Assembly: GCA_018857735.1 (NCBI GenBank)
Contig: JABMCL010001464.1
Coordinates: 725,001 to 789,000, forward strand
Length of the DNA stretch: 64,000 nucleotides
Reading direction: 5' to 3'
DNA from: Alviniconcha marisindica
Lineage: Eukaryota > Mollusca > Gastropoda > Provannidae
Below are positions 13,395-26,200 of this stretch, in pieces. Made by a program: the position numbers and the translations under genes. The notes below the pieces were generated by a model, which was not told where the DNA came from, searched no databases, and saw nothing but the letters and a program-made list of their open reading frames with translations. Position 1 is the first letter of the stretch. Each line of letters starts with the position of its first letter.

Positions 13395-14420
13395 ATGGAA
13401 TACACGGAATACGGATATTTTATTCAATAAGGCCATAGCCCCATTTGAAAGGGTGTAAGCACAATAAACCTTGTAATGCAATGCACACACAGTATTCAAT
13501 TTGCTGACGTTGGAATGTTGCAAATGAACAAGCCGAAGCGAAACGTTATGTAGAGGAGAATATTACAATACTGTCCATGATCATCTCATTCTTATATATA
13601 TCATATCTTTTTCAAGTTCTACACAATAGCAGGGTTTTTCTTCTGCTGAATGCTTGATACACAAACAAAGCAAGATTTTTCAGGGCGCGTTCATTCTGCG
13701 TAGCTAAGAGCAATGCCAACCGAAAATCACATGGGCTATTGAAATATTTGGGTTCTATAAACTCGTATCTTAAATCATCAAATGCAGGACAGCATAGAAC
13801 AAAATGGACTTCATTGTCCACAGCCGACAGGCACAATGGACATTTCAGTTCATCTGCATTATAAACTTTAAACCTTGATCTATGCACTTTAATGTCTGAC
13901 ACCCCAAATCTAAATCTGGTCAATGTATACCTTATGTGTCTGTTTAAATTTAACATAAATAGGGTTCAACACCAGTTAATGTTTTAAATTGTCCGTACAA
14001 CGAAAATCTGTCATTTGTGCTTACATGTCATCCCAAGCTTGCCATCGAATGTCAATAAGTCTTTGTCTGAACTCCCTAATAAATGCATTCAAACATCCCA
14101 CACCCTGATTATCCCAAACATAAGAAAAGCCGTTTGCACATAACGTTTTGCGAACATTAGTCACCCAGTTAGTTTTTCCCCTTTGGTCCAAGTTTAATAA
14201 CATTTTATACGCTCTCAAAGGCAGTCTGTGCTCCTCCATGCGCATCAGTTTTAACCAGCATCTTATACAGCGAACACATGCATTAATTTGAATAGGAAAC
14301 CTTCCAACTTCTCCATACACAAGATCATTTGTGGTTCTCCTGTCCACACCTAAATAACGTTTCAAACCAAACAAATGTACATTATCAATCACCGATGAGC
14401 AATTTTCCAGACCCCATAAC
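13395..14420 (-). pseudogene. 5'-truncated non-LTR retrotransposon remnant (post-RT C-terminal region and 3' UTR)
   Basis: Minus frame 14418-14021 reads WGLENCSSVIDNVHLFGLKR ... CIRCWLKLMRMEEHRLP, typical of the region after the reverse transcriptase. After a stop and a one-base frame change, 13956-13612 reads a CxxC-type zinc motif block (KCPLCLSAVDNEVHFVLCCP). An AT-rich 3' UTR with an AATAAA follows. Dead copy, truncated at 14,420 next to a (GA)n/G-run. No RT active site in the window. Confidence 0.85.
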
Positions 14421-14480
14421 TGAGAGAGAGAGAAGGGGGAGTGGTGGGGGGGGGGGGGGGGGGGGGGGGGGGGAGGAGTC
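14421..14480. repeat. (GA)n and G-run at the LINE truncation point
   Basis: GAGAGAGAGAAGGGGGAG followed by about 30 G. It abuts the 5' end of the LINE remnant. Confidence 0.9.
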
Positions 14481-15085
14481 AACTGAGCAAAATATTTCCA
14501 TCCTTGCAAAAGAGTAATCATTCATAGGGTTCAAGACTTTCCTCTTTCGACCGGCCCTTTCACAAACCTAGACCTTTTCCGCGAACATTAGAGTGTGTGT
14601 GTGTGTGTGTCTACAAGCAGGCCTATATATAGGCCCCGTGTGCTCGTGAGTAGTGTGTTCTAGCGCACTGAGATTTTGTTTTGCAAAAAGACTTGCGCTG
14701 TATAAGAGCTGTCCTTTATTATCATCATTATAGCCAAGACTGAGCTATGACGGCGTACCGCAGTTATGTGCGTATCAAGACTGATTCAATGTCCTTACGA
14801 CTCGGCCTGCTGCAGCCTGTTCACACTTAAATGTATTCAGCCAAAACATAGTCCTACTATGACGTTAGTTTATCTTCGATAATCATCACCTCTACAGATC
14901 CTGTGACGAAACTCACTTTTGATGACGCAGATAAAAATGTTTCGTCATCGAATATTGTGCACGAGAGATGTGCGGAAGAATTGTGTGGAATTTTTTTGGC
15001 AGACCGCCAATTGGAGTGAATTTTACAATGTGATCATTTATTGTGATTATATATGAGTGTGTGTGTGTATGGACAGTAATTGTGT

Positions 15086-15284
15086 ATGGAGTTACCAAAG
15101 CTGAAGGCTTGTGCCAGCGGCGGAAACTCATCTTCTTCAATGGATCTTCGAGACGACGTAGAGAAGGCCATCTCCAACCTGGGGTTGGCACCGGTCTGCA
15201 GGTGGTAAGATAGATGATGATGACGATGATGATGATGATATGTTCTCTCTTTCTCTCTCTGTGCGTGCGTGCGTGCGTGCGTGC

Positions 15285-15319
<35 letters not shown>

Positions 15320-15414
15320 TGTGCTGTGTGTGTGTGTGTGTGCCTGCATGCGCATGTTTGTGCATGATGTTGCAGTTTTGGGGCGTGCCTGGTTTACGCT
15401 TCTCCAGTCACCAG

Positions 15415-15481
<67 letters not shown>

Positions 15482-17679
15482 GCGCGCGCGCACGCACGCA
15501 CACACAGTCACACACATACAGTCACACCAAACACACAGCCCCCCTCCCTCCTCCACACACACACGCGCTCACCCCTCTTGGCATTTTTCACTGCAGATCC
15601 AGGGAGCAACACCAACCACTGGACAAATGGACAACCAACTACATTCGAAGCAGACTCGACCCCGAGGACGTACGCCTCCAGCGCCTGCCGGACCTCGTGC
15701 AACTCGCCCGAAGCCAGGTCACCTTGTCCAAGCAATGCCTCCAGCGGTCGCACGAATCCGTGGACGAGAGTGTGGACAAGCTGCACACCTTTCTCCAAGC
15801 TCCTAGAGGATGGTTCATGACCGTCTGTGTGAAGACGGAGGTGACCCTGCTTCTCAAGCCCACGTTCCCAGCGGATGACCCTTGTGAGGAGGTGAAGGCC
15901 GCTGCCCTTGAGACACTCTTCCTGCAGTTCTGCGTGGACGAGATGCATGTGCCTGCTCGGCTCATCGTCAGGGAAATTCGCGTGAAGGACTTGGACGGTG
16001 GGAGTTGTGGCGGCGTTAAGAACGTGTCAGTAGACCTAGTCCCTGTGGCGGCGACCGACGGCGAATTGATTTCGGATATCGCTGAAGTAAAAGACAGCAA
16101 AGAAGCAGGGCCGTTAGCCATTTCTCTGTCACCACACTCTCCTCTTCCGAATTCGGGCGCATCCTCTGGATTTGGTTCGATTGGGAAAGCGGACACGCCT
16201 CACCGCCTTTCTCAAAAGACACCTCGACCTCAGTCAGAGTCACGTACAGCCTCTGAGTCACGTACAGCCTCGCGTACAGCCTCTGAGTCGAGTACAGCCT
16301 CTGAGTCACGTACAGCCTCTGAGTCACGTACAGCCTCCGAGTCACGTACAGCCTCTGAGTCACGTACAGCCTCCGAGTCACGTATAGCCTCTGAGTCACG
16401 TACAGCCTCACTTACATCCTCTGAGTCACGTACAGCCTCTGAGTCACGTACAGCCTCCGAGTCACGTACAGCCTCGCATACAGCCTCTGATTCGCGTACA
16501 GCCTCTGACTCGCGTACAGCCTCATGTACAGCCTCGGCTTCTAAGTCGCCTACAGCCTCTGAGTCACGTACAGCCACTGAGTCACGTACCGTCTGTGACA
16601 GCCGCAGCAAGAAGCATGCAAGGTCCAGACGTCAGGCGAGCAAGACTGCAAGCCGCGCCAGTCCTCCACAGAAAGCTTCAGCTGCGAGGACTGGCAAGCG
16701 TAGCACTGTGACCAGAACGTGCAGCCAAAGTTCATGCACACTGTCCAGTGTCTCTTCCCACCCGCTGTCCTTCGTTACCTCCTCGTCGGGACATAGTGCG
16801 GAAGGTGACGGGACAGTGCGGAACACTGACGTGAAGCACGCCTCCAGCTCCTGCTCTTGCTGTGTGCGGGGTCAGACCGCAGATTGTGACGAGACCACGT
16901 GGAGTCCTGAGGCCGACAATGACGCTGCACACTCTCGACTGGCATCGGCACATCGTTGTGGCCGTCGCTGCCAGGCGCTCTCTATGAATCCGCTGACGTC
17001 ATCCGACGTCTCTCTGTCTCCCGCTCCCGCTGCTGTTTCCAGTTCCTCTCAGCAAGTGGACCCGCCGCTAACGTCATATGACGTCTCTCTGTCTCCCGCT
17101 CACGCTGGTGTTTCCAGTGCTTCCCTGCAAGTTGACCGGATGCGCTTCACCCCAGAGTTCCCGCCCGCGTGCGCAGACAAAAGCCAGAACACCAGAAAAT
17201 CTGCACCATCGAGCCCACGCCCTCCCGGGACCCAGCCTCACTCAGACCTCGCCCAGGTCAACAACGGTGACCACAACAGCAGCCCCCACGAAACCGGCGA
17301 GCCGCCACGTGTCTGGGACCCCCGCGTTTCACGTGCACGCCAAGGGAGCAGTGTCCGCGACACGCCCCGAGAGAAGAGCAGCGGCCAGCAGAGAAGCCAC
17401 AGAGAGCCGCGGAGAGAGACGAGAGACCTGAGGATCGTCCGAGTGTCCCAAGAGGCCCTGGTGCCGGAGATCAGCGAGAGGCGCGTGCAGGTCAGAGGCC
17501 ACTACGCCAGCAGGGACACGGGTGAGGCGCTGCCCTTCACGGTGTTCGTGTACAAGGACGACGACGTCGGTCAGCGGCAGGGGCAGGTCACTCTCAGCGG
17601 GAGCTACGTCAGGAAAATGCTGACTGGCAGCCAGCACCTTAGGTGGCGGTTTCGCCAAGTGGTGGGGGAGGAGATTTAA
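15086..17679 (+). CDS. Unrecognised 732-residue protein with Ser-rich SESRTA repeat; two exons (15086-15201, 15597-17679)
   Basis: Exon 1 starts at the ATG at 15086, nine nt after an in-frame TAA, and ends at CAG/GTGGTA (15201). Exon 2 begins after ...TTTTTCACTGCAG at 15597, restoring phase 2 to give CRSREQHQPLDKWTTNYIRS. Using the alternative donor one codon later would create a stop. Residues 1-210 look folded (LDPEDVRLQRLPDLVQLARS; WFMTVCVKTEVTLLL; ALETLFLQFCVDEMHVP); about 251-370 is a TASESR repeat; 370-650 is disordered and Ser-rich, with a duplicated block around DVSLSPA; 653-732 is a compact C-terminal segment (RRVQVRGHYASRD ... RWRFRQVVGEEI). Uniform codon use and a long non-repetitive frame argue for a real gene. 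No function assigned. It converges with the UBE4-E2 gene. Confidence 0.75.
15262..15520 (+). repeat. (GCGT)n and (CA)n microsatellites in the intron of the 15086-17679 gene
   Basis: GCGT tract 15262-15320 and CA/CG tract 15418-15504 fill most of the 395-nt intron. Confidence 0.9.
16231..16590 (+). repeat. In-frame 18-bp coding repeat (SESRTA)
   Basis: About 18 units of GAGTCACGTACAGCCTCT with variants, all in frame, giving Ser-Glu-Ser-Arg-Thr-Ala. Some units are shortened (SRTA) or diverged (SDSRTA, SKSPTA), always by multiples of three bases. That is consistent with purifying selection on the frame. Confidence 0.9.
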
Positions 17680-17682
17680 CAC

Positions 17683-17685
<3 letters not shown>

Positions 17686-17725
<40 letters not shown>
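17686..17725 (+). repeat. (GA)n directly after the stop codon
   Basis: Begins six nt after TAA, in the presumed 3' UTR, and runs into the TE target duplication. Confidence 0.9.
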
Positions 17726-17729
<4 letters not shown>

Positions 17730-17733
17730 GTTT

Positions 17734-18089
17734 ATTACTGGCGGGAGCTGCCACAAGTATCATTTTTGCCAGTTGACTGTCACATCTTTTGTCATGACAA
17801 AAGTGTGCTTGTCGTGACAAATGTTTTGTCGCGACAAACACATGACAAGCATACTTTTTTCGTGACAAAAGACGTGTTTTGTGGCGACAAACATGTGCTT
17901 GTCGCGACAAAAGTAAGCTTGTCGCGACAAAATTATGTTTGTTGATACAAATATTTGTCATGACAAAAATATGTTTGTCGCGACAAGCATACTTTTGCAG
18001 CGACAAAAACTTGTTTTGTCGCAAGAAACACGTGTTTGCCGCGTTTTGTCGCGACAAAACTGATACTTGTGGCAGCTCCCGCCAATGAT
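17734..18089. mobile_element. 356-bp MITE-like element with TIRs, 8-bp TSD and TTGTCGCGACAA palindromes
   Basis: A perfect 24-bp inverted repeat (17739-17762 and 18061-18084, TGGCGGGAGCTGCCAC...) extends to 29 bp with two mismatches. It is flanked by identical AGACGTTT octamers (17726-17733 and 18090-18097). The interior is packed with copies of the palindrome TTGTCGCGACAA and variants. It has no coding capacity. An 8-bp duplication is typical of hAT-type elements, but the termini do not look classically hAT. Confidence 0.85.
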
Positions 18090-18099
18090 AGACGTTTGC

Positions 18100-18762
18100 C
18101 GATTAAATTTGTGGTGACAGTCTCTTCAGCGAAACACAATGTGTATGCGCACCTTTCATGAACTCTTCACTTTCGGTGCCAGTTGACTGAAACTTGCTCT
18201 TGACTTACATCACAAACAAGCAGTCACAATGATGCACACCACAAATGGGGTTAAAGAGGCTGTACCAAAAATATCAGAATACATTTCATAATTGATCAGT
18301 CTTCCGGAACCGCCATTCTCCCCCCCCCGCATTTTATTTTCGAAGTTACTACGTATGCATGTATTATTTTGGGGAGATTAACCATCTGCGTGTGTATGCG
18401 TGTGTGTATGTGACTCCGTGTGGGTCTGTGCATGCATGCAGCACGCGGTGTGTGTGTGTGTGTGTGTGCACGTGCGTGCATGCGTGTTTGAGCAAGTTGT
18501 GTTCATGCATGTTGGTGTGAGTGTTCAAACACTCAACTCGTCATAGATTCTTAAATCCTGTTTGTAGTATTTGTGCCTGATGCATCAATCATACCTAATC
18601 CATGCATACAACCTGAAAGAGGGAGAGATGCAGGTTCAAGTCACATTGTATTATTCAAAGGACACCCACAACCACACTCAACTCACCATTTCTGAGTTAT
18701 AATAATAATAAAGTATTTCTAAAGCACAAAATCTCGTCCCTAGAGACTATTCTAAGCACGTG

Positions 18763-18797
<35 letters not shown>

Positions 18798-21340
18798 GCA
18801 TTCTGACTATTCAAAGCTAAAAACGGGCTTTTAACTTTTACTGTTTGAATCTGTGAAATCTTTATGTACAGAATGTTTTCATGAGGAAACAAATAAACAA
18901 AAATCAAATAGATATCTATTCATACAGATAAGTTAGATGAAATTGCTTGCTTGTGGTACTCATCAGAAGACAAGGTATATAAGTATTTAGATAATTATTT
19001 CAAGCTCCCAAAATACAATCAAGGAAGACACTGCCAACATTACCATACAAATTATGCAAGCATGACATGCATACTTGCAAGTTTGGAATCATCATACATT
19101 CCAAGCATACCTTGCATAAACAGTTTGTGGAAACAAGCAAGTAAATAAGGATTTAATAATGATAATTATAATATTAACAAAATGACACCAGAAACCCATT
19201 AAACATTACAACAGAAACCCACTAAACCTTACAAAATCACCCCCATTACAAAACAACACTCATAACGAAATGTGCGAAACAAAAAGGGAATCATATGTAA
19301 CAAAATCACCCACTGAAAATGATCGTCACCTTCACCTTCTCACACTGGAGGTCAAAACAATCCACTTATAAAAACAGCAAAAACTGATAAACAAAAACAA
19401 TCCTGTCAAAGTTCCACAGCGCCATGAATTCGCCTCGAGGCAACACTGCACTCTCACTTCTGCATAAAATCTGTATAGGCTGTTGATTAATAGGTTGTTG
19501 ATTAATGGGTAATATGCTATAACATGGATGACAAAGGCTAGAGGACTGCTACAAAGACAAGTACGTCATACCACATACCTAAACACAACACTCATAAAAA
19601 CGATGGCACTTTGGTAAAACAGAGATCAGACACATATAGAGCAAAACCTCTTACACACATGCAACAAAAGATCCATTCATGATCATAATTTTTAGTCTTA
19701 TATTTCCATCCATATTGATTTCAATTCATATTCTTCTCCAAGTCCATTTCAGTTTGTGTCAACAATGAACATATTGCAAACTCTGCATCCAGTGTTGTCC
19801 TTTATGTTCAAATCCAAGACAACTAACTTGCTGGCAAGGTAAAGGAGATACACCATTCAACCTTTAATCATTGATTAAAATAGCATCTTCTTTGTGTGTG
19901 TTTGTGTGTGTGTGTTTTGTTGGAACATAGTTACCATCTTTTGTCTTTATGCTTGTCTGTTGCTCCATTTTTCAACTGAACAAGTACACTTAACTGTCAT
20001 CTTAAAATTTGTCAGAAAACCCTTCAACTTCTACACAAAAAACAGGGTTTAGGACAGTATCCATATTCATCAAATATTAACATAGCATTTTGCATCCTTG
20101 TGGGTTCAAAAAAAGAAGAAGAAAAAAAGAAGTAATGTCGCATGTCTCGTCTTAGTTTATGCTCGGTCTTCAACAGACAAGTACACAGAACATCCATCTT
20201 GAAATATATCTGAAAAAACCTTGACTACCAACAACTGTCCAAACAGACATTTCTCTCTCTAACTGAATGACAGCACATTACGCTGGAACCTGTGAATAAA
20301 GTAAGAAAAAAGACGAAGAAAAGCAAATCCTCCCCCTCCCCAACACATTATGACAAAACATATGTGTGTACATCTACACCTGCACCACACACACACACAC
20401 ACGATACAACACACATACACACCCTTTAATAAGACAGGAGCATCACAGTGATATAAGATTAGTCTGCTGCCACAAAATGAATCCATCCTGTTAGTGAGCA
20501 AAGGACACAGGCACACCCTACAGCATCTGGAATAGCATTAGGTTTGTCATCACATACAGAGGGGGTGGGGGTAGAGAGGGGGGGTCCTTGTTTCTGTTTG
20601 CAAACTCAATATGTATTTCACACTATGTGACCAAATTCTCTATAAAATGCTTTTTGTCACTTATTGTGCCATCCACAAAAACCTGCCACCCTGTCTGTGA
20701 GTTCAAAATGCTTTTTGTCACTTACTGTAGTGTCACTTATTGTAGCATCACTTATTGTACCATTCATAAAAACCTGCCACTCTGTCTCAGAGTTCAGAGC
20801 TCAGGAGCTGTGTGAAAGTTGAGGTGGCTGTCATGGGCTCCCATCCCTAACAAGCCTACGGTTTCTGTGGACGTAAAGCATCACTCAACCAACCAACCAA
20901 CTCTGAGTTCATTCTGCCATACACTTCATCTCATTCCCTGGCAAGGGAGTCATTTCCTGATGTTCCTGGGCCCAGGGACTGTAACACAAACTATGGCCAG
21001 TGAGTCATTTCAAACTGTCCACAGTGGGTTCGTAAACTGCTAAAGTACATTTTGCCTGCTAAACAAGTTGTTTGTTGAGTAAGTATCTTTCATGGCCCAG
21101 TCAATTTTAGACAGACTTGTTCATAGACCCCCCCCCCCTCCCAAAAAACAACAACAACAACAACAAAACAGTCCAGGTGATGAAGAATCAACAAGAGAGA
21201 AACAAAAACCCTCTTGTAAGACCATCTGGAAAGAAAAAAAAACGGTTTCTTCAGATGGGCAGTCTTAGGTAAGGCATTTCAGCAAATTAATTGACGAGGC
21301 AAAGAACTCCATCCCAGAAACACCTTCCAAGAGTGGTATC
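18100..21340. other. AT-rich, gene-poor region; possible 3' UTR of either converging gene
   Basis: Contains AATAAA on plus near 18706 (for the 15086 gene) and on minus near 18335 (for the UBE4-E2 gene), a (CA)n at 18770-18797, and a small duplication around 20640-20780 (CTTTTTGTCACTTA). No coding sequence recognised. Confidence 0.4.
20801..20886 (+). repeat. Dispersed repeat E, copy 1
   Basis: GAGCTGTGTGAAAGTTGAGG ... GGTTTCTGTGGACGTAAAGC. Related copy at about 56308-56395, tandemly amplified portion at 63473-64000. Its 3' end resembles the tail of the SINE at 43572-43898. Confidence 0.7.
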
Positions 21341-21365
21341 TGTAGCTGAACTGGTTCTCCATCAA

Positions 21366-21890
21366 GGTGGCATACTTTTAGCCCTGGTTCATCCTCCATG
21401 AGAGGTCCTTCACTACAGTTAGTCTTCCACCAAGGTCCTCCACCTTTAGCCCTGGTTCATCCTCCATGAGAGGTCCTTCACTACAGTTAGTCTTCCACCA
21501 AGGTCCTCCACCTTTAGCCCTGGTTCATCCTCCATGAGAGGTCCTTCACTACAGTTAGTCTTCCACCAAGGTCCTCCACCTTTAGCCCTGGTTCATCCTC
21601 CATGAGAGGTCCTTCACTACAGTTAGTCTTCCACCAAGGTCCTCCACCTTTAGCCCTGGTTCATCCTCCATGAGAGGTCCTTCACTACAGTTAGTCTTCC
21701 ACCAAGGTCCTCCACCTTTAGCCCTGGTTCATCCTCCATGAGAGGTCCTTCACTACAGTTAGTCTTCCACCAAGGTCCTCCACCTTTAGCCCTGGTTCAT
21801 CCTCCATGAGAGGTCCTTCACTACAGTTAGTCTTCCACCAAGGTCCTCCACCTTTAGCCCTGGTTCATCCTCCATGAGGGAGGTCATCAC
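21366..21890. repeat. 68-bp tandem array, near-identical units
   Basis: Unit begins GGTCCTCCACCTTTAGCCCT; starts at 21434, 21502, 21570 and onward, about 7.5 copies with almost no divergence. It lies 0.7-1.2 kb past the UBE4-E2 stop. Diverged related CATCAGGGTTACTCTTCC repeats continue to 22,450. Confidence 0.93.
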
Positions 21891-22571
21891 TACAGTCTTC
21901 CATCAAGACTATTCTTCCATCAGGGTTACTTTCTAATCAGGATTTGTCTTCCACCAGGGTTGCTCTTCCACCACCTTGTGTCTTCCACCAAGACTTGTTT
22001 TCTCCATCAGGTTTACTCTTCCTACTCTTAATGAAGGTTACTCACTCTTCCATCACTTTTCACCTGCCACCAAGACTTGTCTTCTCCATCGGGGTTACTC
22101 TCACACCAGGAAAACTCTTCCATCACCTTCATCTTCCATCAAGATTAGTCTTTCGTGAGGGTAACTCTTCCATCACCTTCATCTTCCATCAAGATTAGTC
22201 TTTCATGAGGGTAACTCTTCCATCACCTTCATCTTCCATCAAGATTAGTCTTTCGTGAGGGTAACTCTTCTATCAGAGCTAGTCTTCTGTAAGGGATATT
22301 CTTTTATCAAATTAGTCTCCAATCGGGGTTACTCTTCCATCAGGGCTAGTCTTCCACACAGGAAAATCTTCCATCCCATTCAATTTCCATCAGGGTTACT
22401 CTGCCATCACAATTACTCCTCAATCAGGGTTACTCTTCCACTGGGGTTAGTCTTCCACAGGGCTATGCCATCCACCAAAGGCTTGTTCCAATGCGCAGCA
22501 AATACTGGAGGACACACCCACCACCAAAACTCCGTTATCTGCCATCACAGTCAAAACCTGCCATCAACCGC

Positions 22572-22792
22572 TCAGTCCTCCTCATCTTCCTCTGCCTCCT
22601 CCTCCTCACTGTCCACCTCCTTCTCATCGAAGTCCACCTCCAGACTCATCAGTTCTTCGAAGATGGCGTCAGCGGCCTGGCGAAGTCGCTTGAGCAGGTC
22701 GGGGTCCTCACAACCTTTGACCCATTCTGCACACTGCTTGAGCACGGCTTCTCTCTGAAGGGCGAAGTGGAGACGAACCACTCGCTCAAACC
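22572..22792 (-). CDS. Exon 31: C-terminal helix, acidic tail and stop
   Basis: Codes [20 protein letters not shown] ... [20 protein letters not shown] and a Glu/Asp tail, stop TGA at 22572-22574. Corresponds to the BIRC6 end FKEVIHKHFYLKR. Confidence 0.92.
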
Positions 22793-23170
22793 CTGCGACA
22801 GGAACAGAGGAGAGATGCTTGTTACAAAGGCTTTGCGGTGGTGAATGAATTGCTTCAGTTCGAGGAGTAGAGATCATGGAAATCATCGTTGTTTCACAAA
22901 TGACAAACTGATCTTGATTATTTTCCTCTGCTCACTTTAAGGTGATGCAGTTAAAAGAAGGAAACTTTTTACGATAAATGATTCATCAGCATTTAAAAAG
23001 AAACTAATTAAATGCCCCACAAAAAACAAGCACATGGAAAGACACTCTCATATTGCCTTGAGCAAGTGACTTGATATTGATGCTGGGTCAACCATGCAGG
23101 TTGTTTGAGGATGAAAGGCCTCCAGACATAAACATAAAAAATAATAAGAGACAAAATGAGCAAACAGGAC

Positions 23171-23201
<31 letters not shown>

Positions 23202-26200
23202 AAAACAAAAACAACAAAACGAAACCAAACAAAAACAACAACATGCAGCAACACAATGACAACAGCAACAACAACCAACCAACAACAACAGCAAACGAAA
23301 CAAAGAAACACGACCACCATGTTGCTAGTTCTAACAGAGCAGACAAATGAAACCCCTAATGTTTGGTGAAGTTACATGAAAACCAGCTGACCTGGAGGGG
23401 GGTTTCTGAGCTGTCCCAGGATGGCGTGACGCAAGGTGTGCAGGTGCAACTTCCAGTTGTACTGCTGACTCTGGATCTGAAATACATCATCAACAGAAAA
23501 ATTCCATCACCAGAGATCTAAAACACACACTACCCATCATCACCAGAGATATAAAATACACACAACCAATCATCACCAGAGATCTAAAATACACACAATC
23601 CATCATCATCTGAGATGTAAAACACACACAACCCATCATCATCAGAGATCTAAAACACACACAACCCATCATCATCTGAGATGTAAAACACACACAACCC
23701 AACATCACCAGAGATGCAAAACACACACAACCCAACATCATCAAAGATCTTAAACACACACAACCCATCATCACCACATATTTTAAACACCCGCAGCCTG
23801 TCATTATCAGATCTAAAACACACACAACCCATCCTCACCAGATACACACACACAACCTGTCATCACCAGATCTAAAACACACACAACCCATCATCACCAG
23901 ATCTAAAACACACACAACACATCATCACCAGATAAACACACACAACCTGTCACCACCAGATCTAAAACACACACAACCCATCATCACCTGATAAACACAC
24001 AACCTGTCATCACCAGATCTAAAACACACACAACCCATCATCTCCAGATAAACACACACAGTCTGTTATCACCAGAGATCTAAACACATACAACTCACTG
24101 TTCTTCTATCTGCGCCTGTCTTAAAGTCTCAGATGTACATTTTGTGAGTGGTTTAAAAAGTGCTCAAGCTGCATGGGAATTGATGCCACATAGAAATACT
24201 AATTTGTAGGGTACATTATACTATGATTATCAGCATGCAGATAATTTTGCTCCCATCTCTATTCCCCCCACCACCACATTCTTTTTATTACCCAAAAAGA
24301 AGAAGAAAAAGACTAACCAGATTCTACACTTGCAGAATGAACTTTTTGTCATATAAATAGTAGATCTACTGTGCCATTTGGATTCTACACTTGCAGAATG
24401 AACTTTTTGTCACATAAATAGTAGATCCACAGTGCCAGCACTGCTATTTCTGGTTACCTCCCCTTCTTCAGTGCCCTTGATTCTCTCATAGCCCGGCTCG
24501 TTGAAGACTGGGTCTGGTGTCAGGATCATGCTCTGGATCGACACCAGCACCTGCAAGTCCACAGTGAACAACAGCTGTTAGGTTCTGCACAGTCCACAGT
24601 GAACAACAGCTGTCAGGTTCTGCACAGTCCACAGTGAACAACAGCTGTTAGGTTCTGCACAGTCCACAGTGAACAAAAGCTGTTAGGTTCTGCACAGTCC
24701 ACAGTGAACAACAGCTGTCAGGTTCTGCACAGTCCACAGTGAACAACAGCTGTCAGGTTCTGCACAGTCCACAGTGAACAACAGCTGTCAGGTTCTGCAC
24801 AGTCCACAGTGAACAACAGCTGTCAGGTTCTGCACAGTCCACAGTGAACAACAGCTGTCAGGTTCTGCATAGTCCACAGTGAACAAAAGCTGTCAGGTTC
24901 TGCACAGTCCACAGTGAACAACAGCTGTCAGGTTCTGCACTGTCCACAGTGAACAAAAGCTGTTAGGTTCTTCACAATTGACACTGAACAACAGCTGTCA
25001 GTTTCCGCACAGTCCACAGTGAACAACACCTGTTAGTTTCTGCACAGTCCACAGTGAACAACATCTGTTAGGTTCTGCACAGTCCAACAGGACACACAAA
25101 AAATGTAGATTTATTACATGCTGCACAATCCACAGTGAACAACATCTGTTAGGTTCTACACAATCCAATGTGAAAAAAAGCAGTATTTATTACATTCTGC
25201 ACAATACAACATGTCAATTCTGCACAAACCTCTGTGAACAACATCAGTTTGATTCTACACAATCCAACAGAAACATGTATCTGTTACAACACTGCATAAA
25301 CCAGTGAGCAATGTCTGTCTCACTCACCTACACACCCACTAAACACATCCACAAACACTCTTTGTTTCTCTCTCATACACACACTTGCACAAACACACTC
25401 ACACACGCACACCCACACACACACCCACTCTTTCTACCTGGTAGAGGGAGGATTTCCCTGGAGTCCATTTTTCACTGGCGTCCCCAGCGTGCCATGTTCC
25501 TAAGAGACTGAGGCACACCTTGCCATCAGCATACAGGTTGGGGTTGAACCTGTCACAGACAGACGAACAGACAACGGGTCTTTATCAGATGATCTTCTCA
25601 TACACCAGCATATACACTAATGCATTTTAATAATAACTTCAAAAATTAGGCAAAGCAAGCAAATAAAATGAAATAACAAACAGGAAAGAAAAAACGAGAG
25701 AAAAAGACACCAAAAAAGAAAGACATGCATGCCGGATTTTCATGGCTTTGGTGGTATAAGGGAAATAACTGCTGCATGAATTATTATTTTTCTGCGCAAA
25801 TGTTGTCCACTTTAACAGATAAATGTGATGTGGTTGCATCTTCACATAGTTCCACCAAATTGCAAACAGAAGTCAACAACTCTAAATGCTTAGGCGGTGC
25901 TGCATTTTGACCAGTGATGGGAAGTTGGGGTGACCTGAACGTGCTGTATTTTGACCAGTGACAAAATGCTGGGGTGACCTGATGGTGGTGTATTTTGACC
26001 AGTGATGCAATGCTGATGTGACCTGTATTTTGACCAGTGATGGAATGCTGGGGTGACCTGATGGTGTATTTTGACCAGTGATGGAATGCTGATCTGACCT
26101 GTATTTTGACCAGTGAAGGAATGTTGGGGTGACTTGATGGTGGTGTATTTTGACCAGTGACAGAATGCTGATGTGACCTGTATTTTTGACCAGTGATGGA

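Noticed and set aside
21366..21890. CRISPR-like direct repeats, here and at other arrays
   Set aside because: Units are contiguous with no unique spacers; eukaryotic minisatellites.
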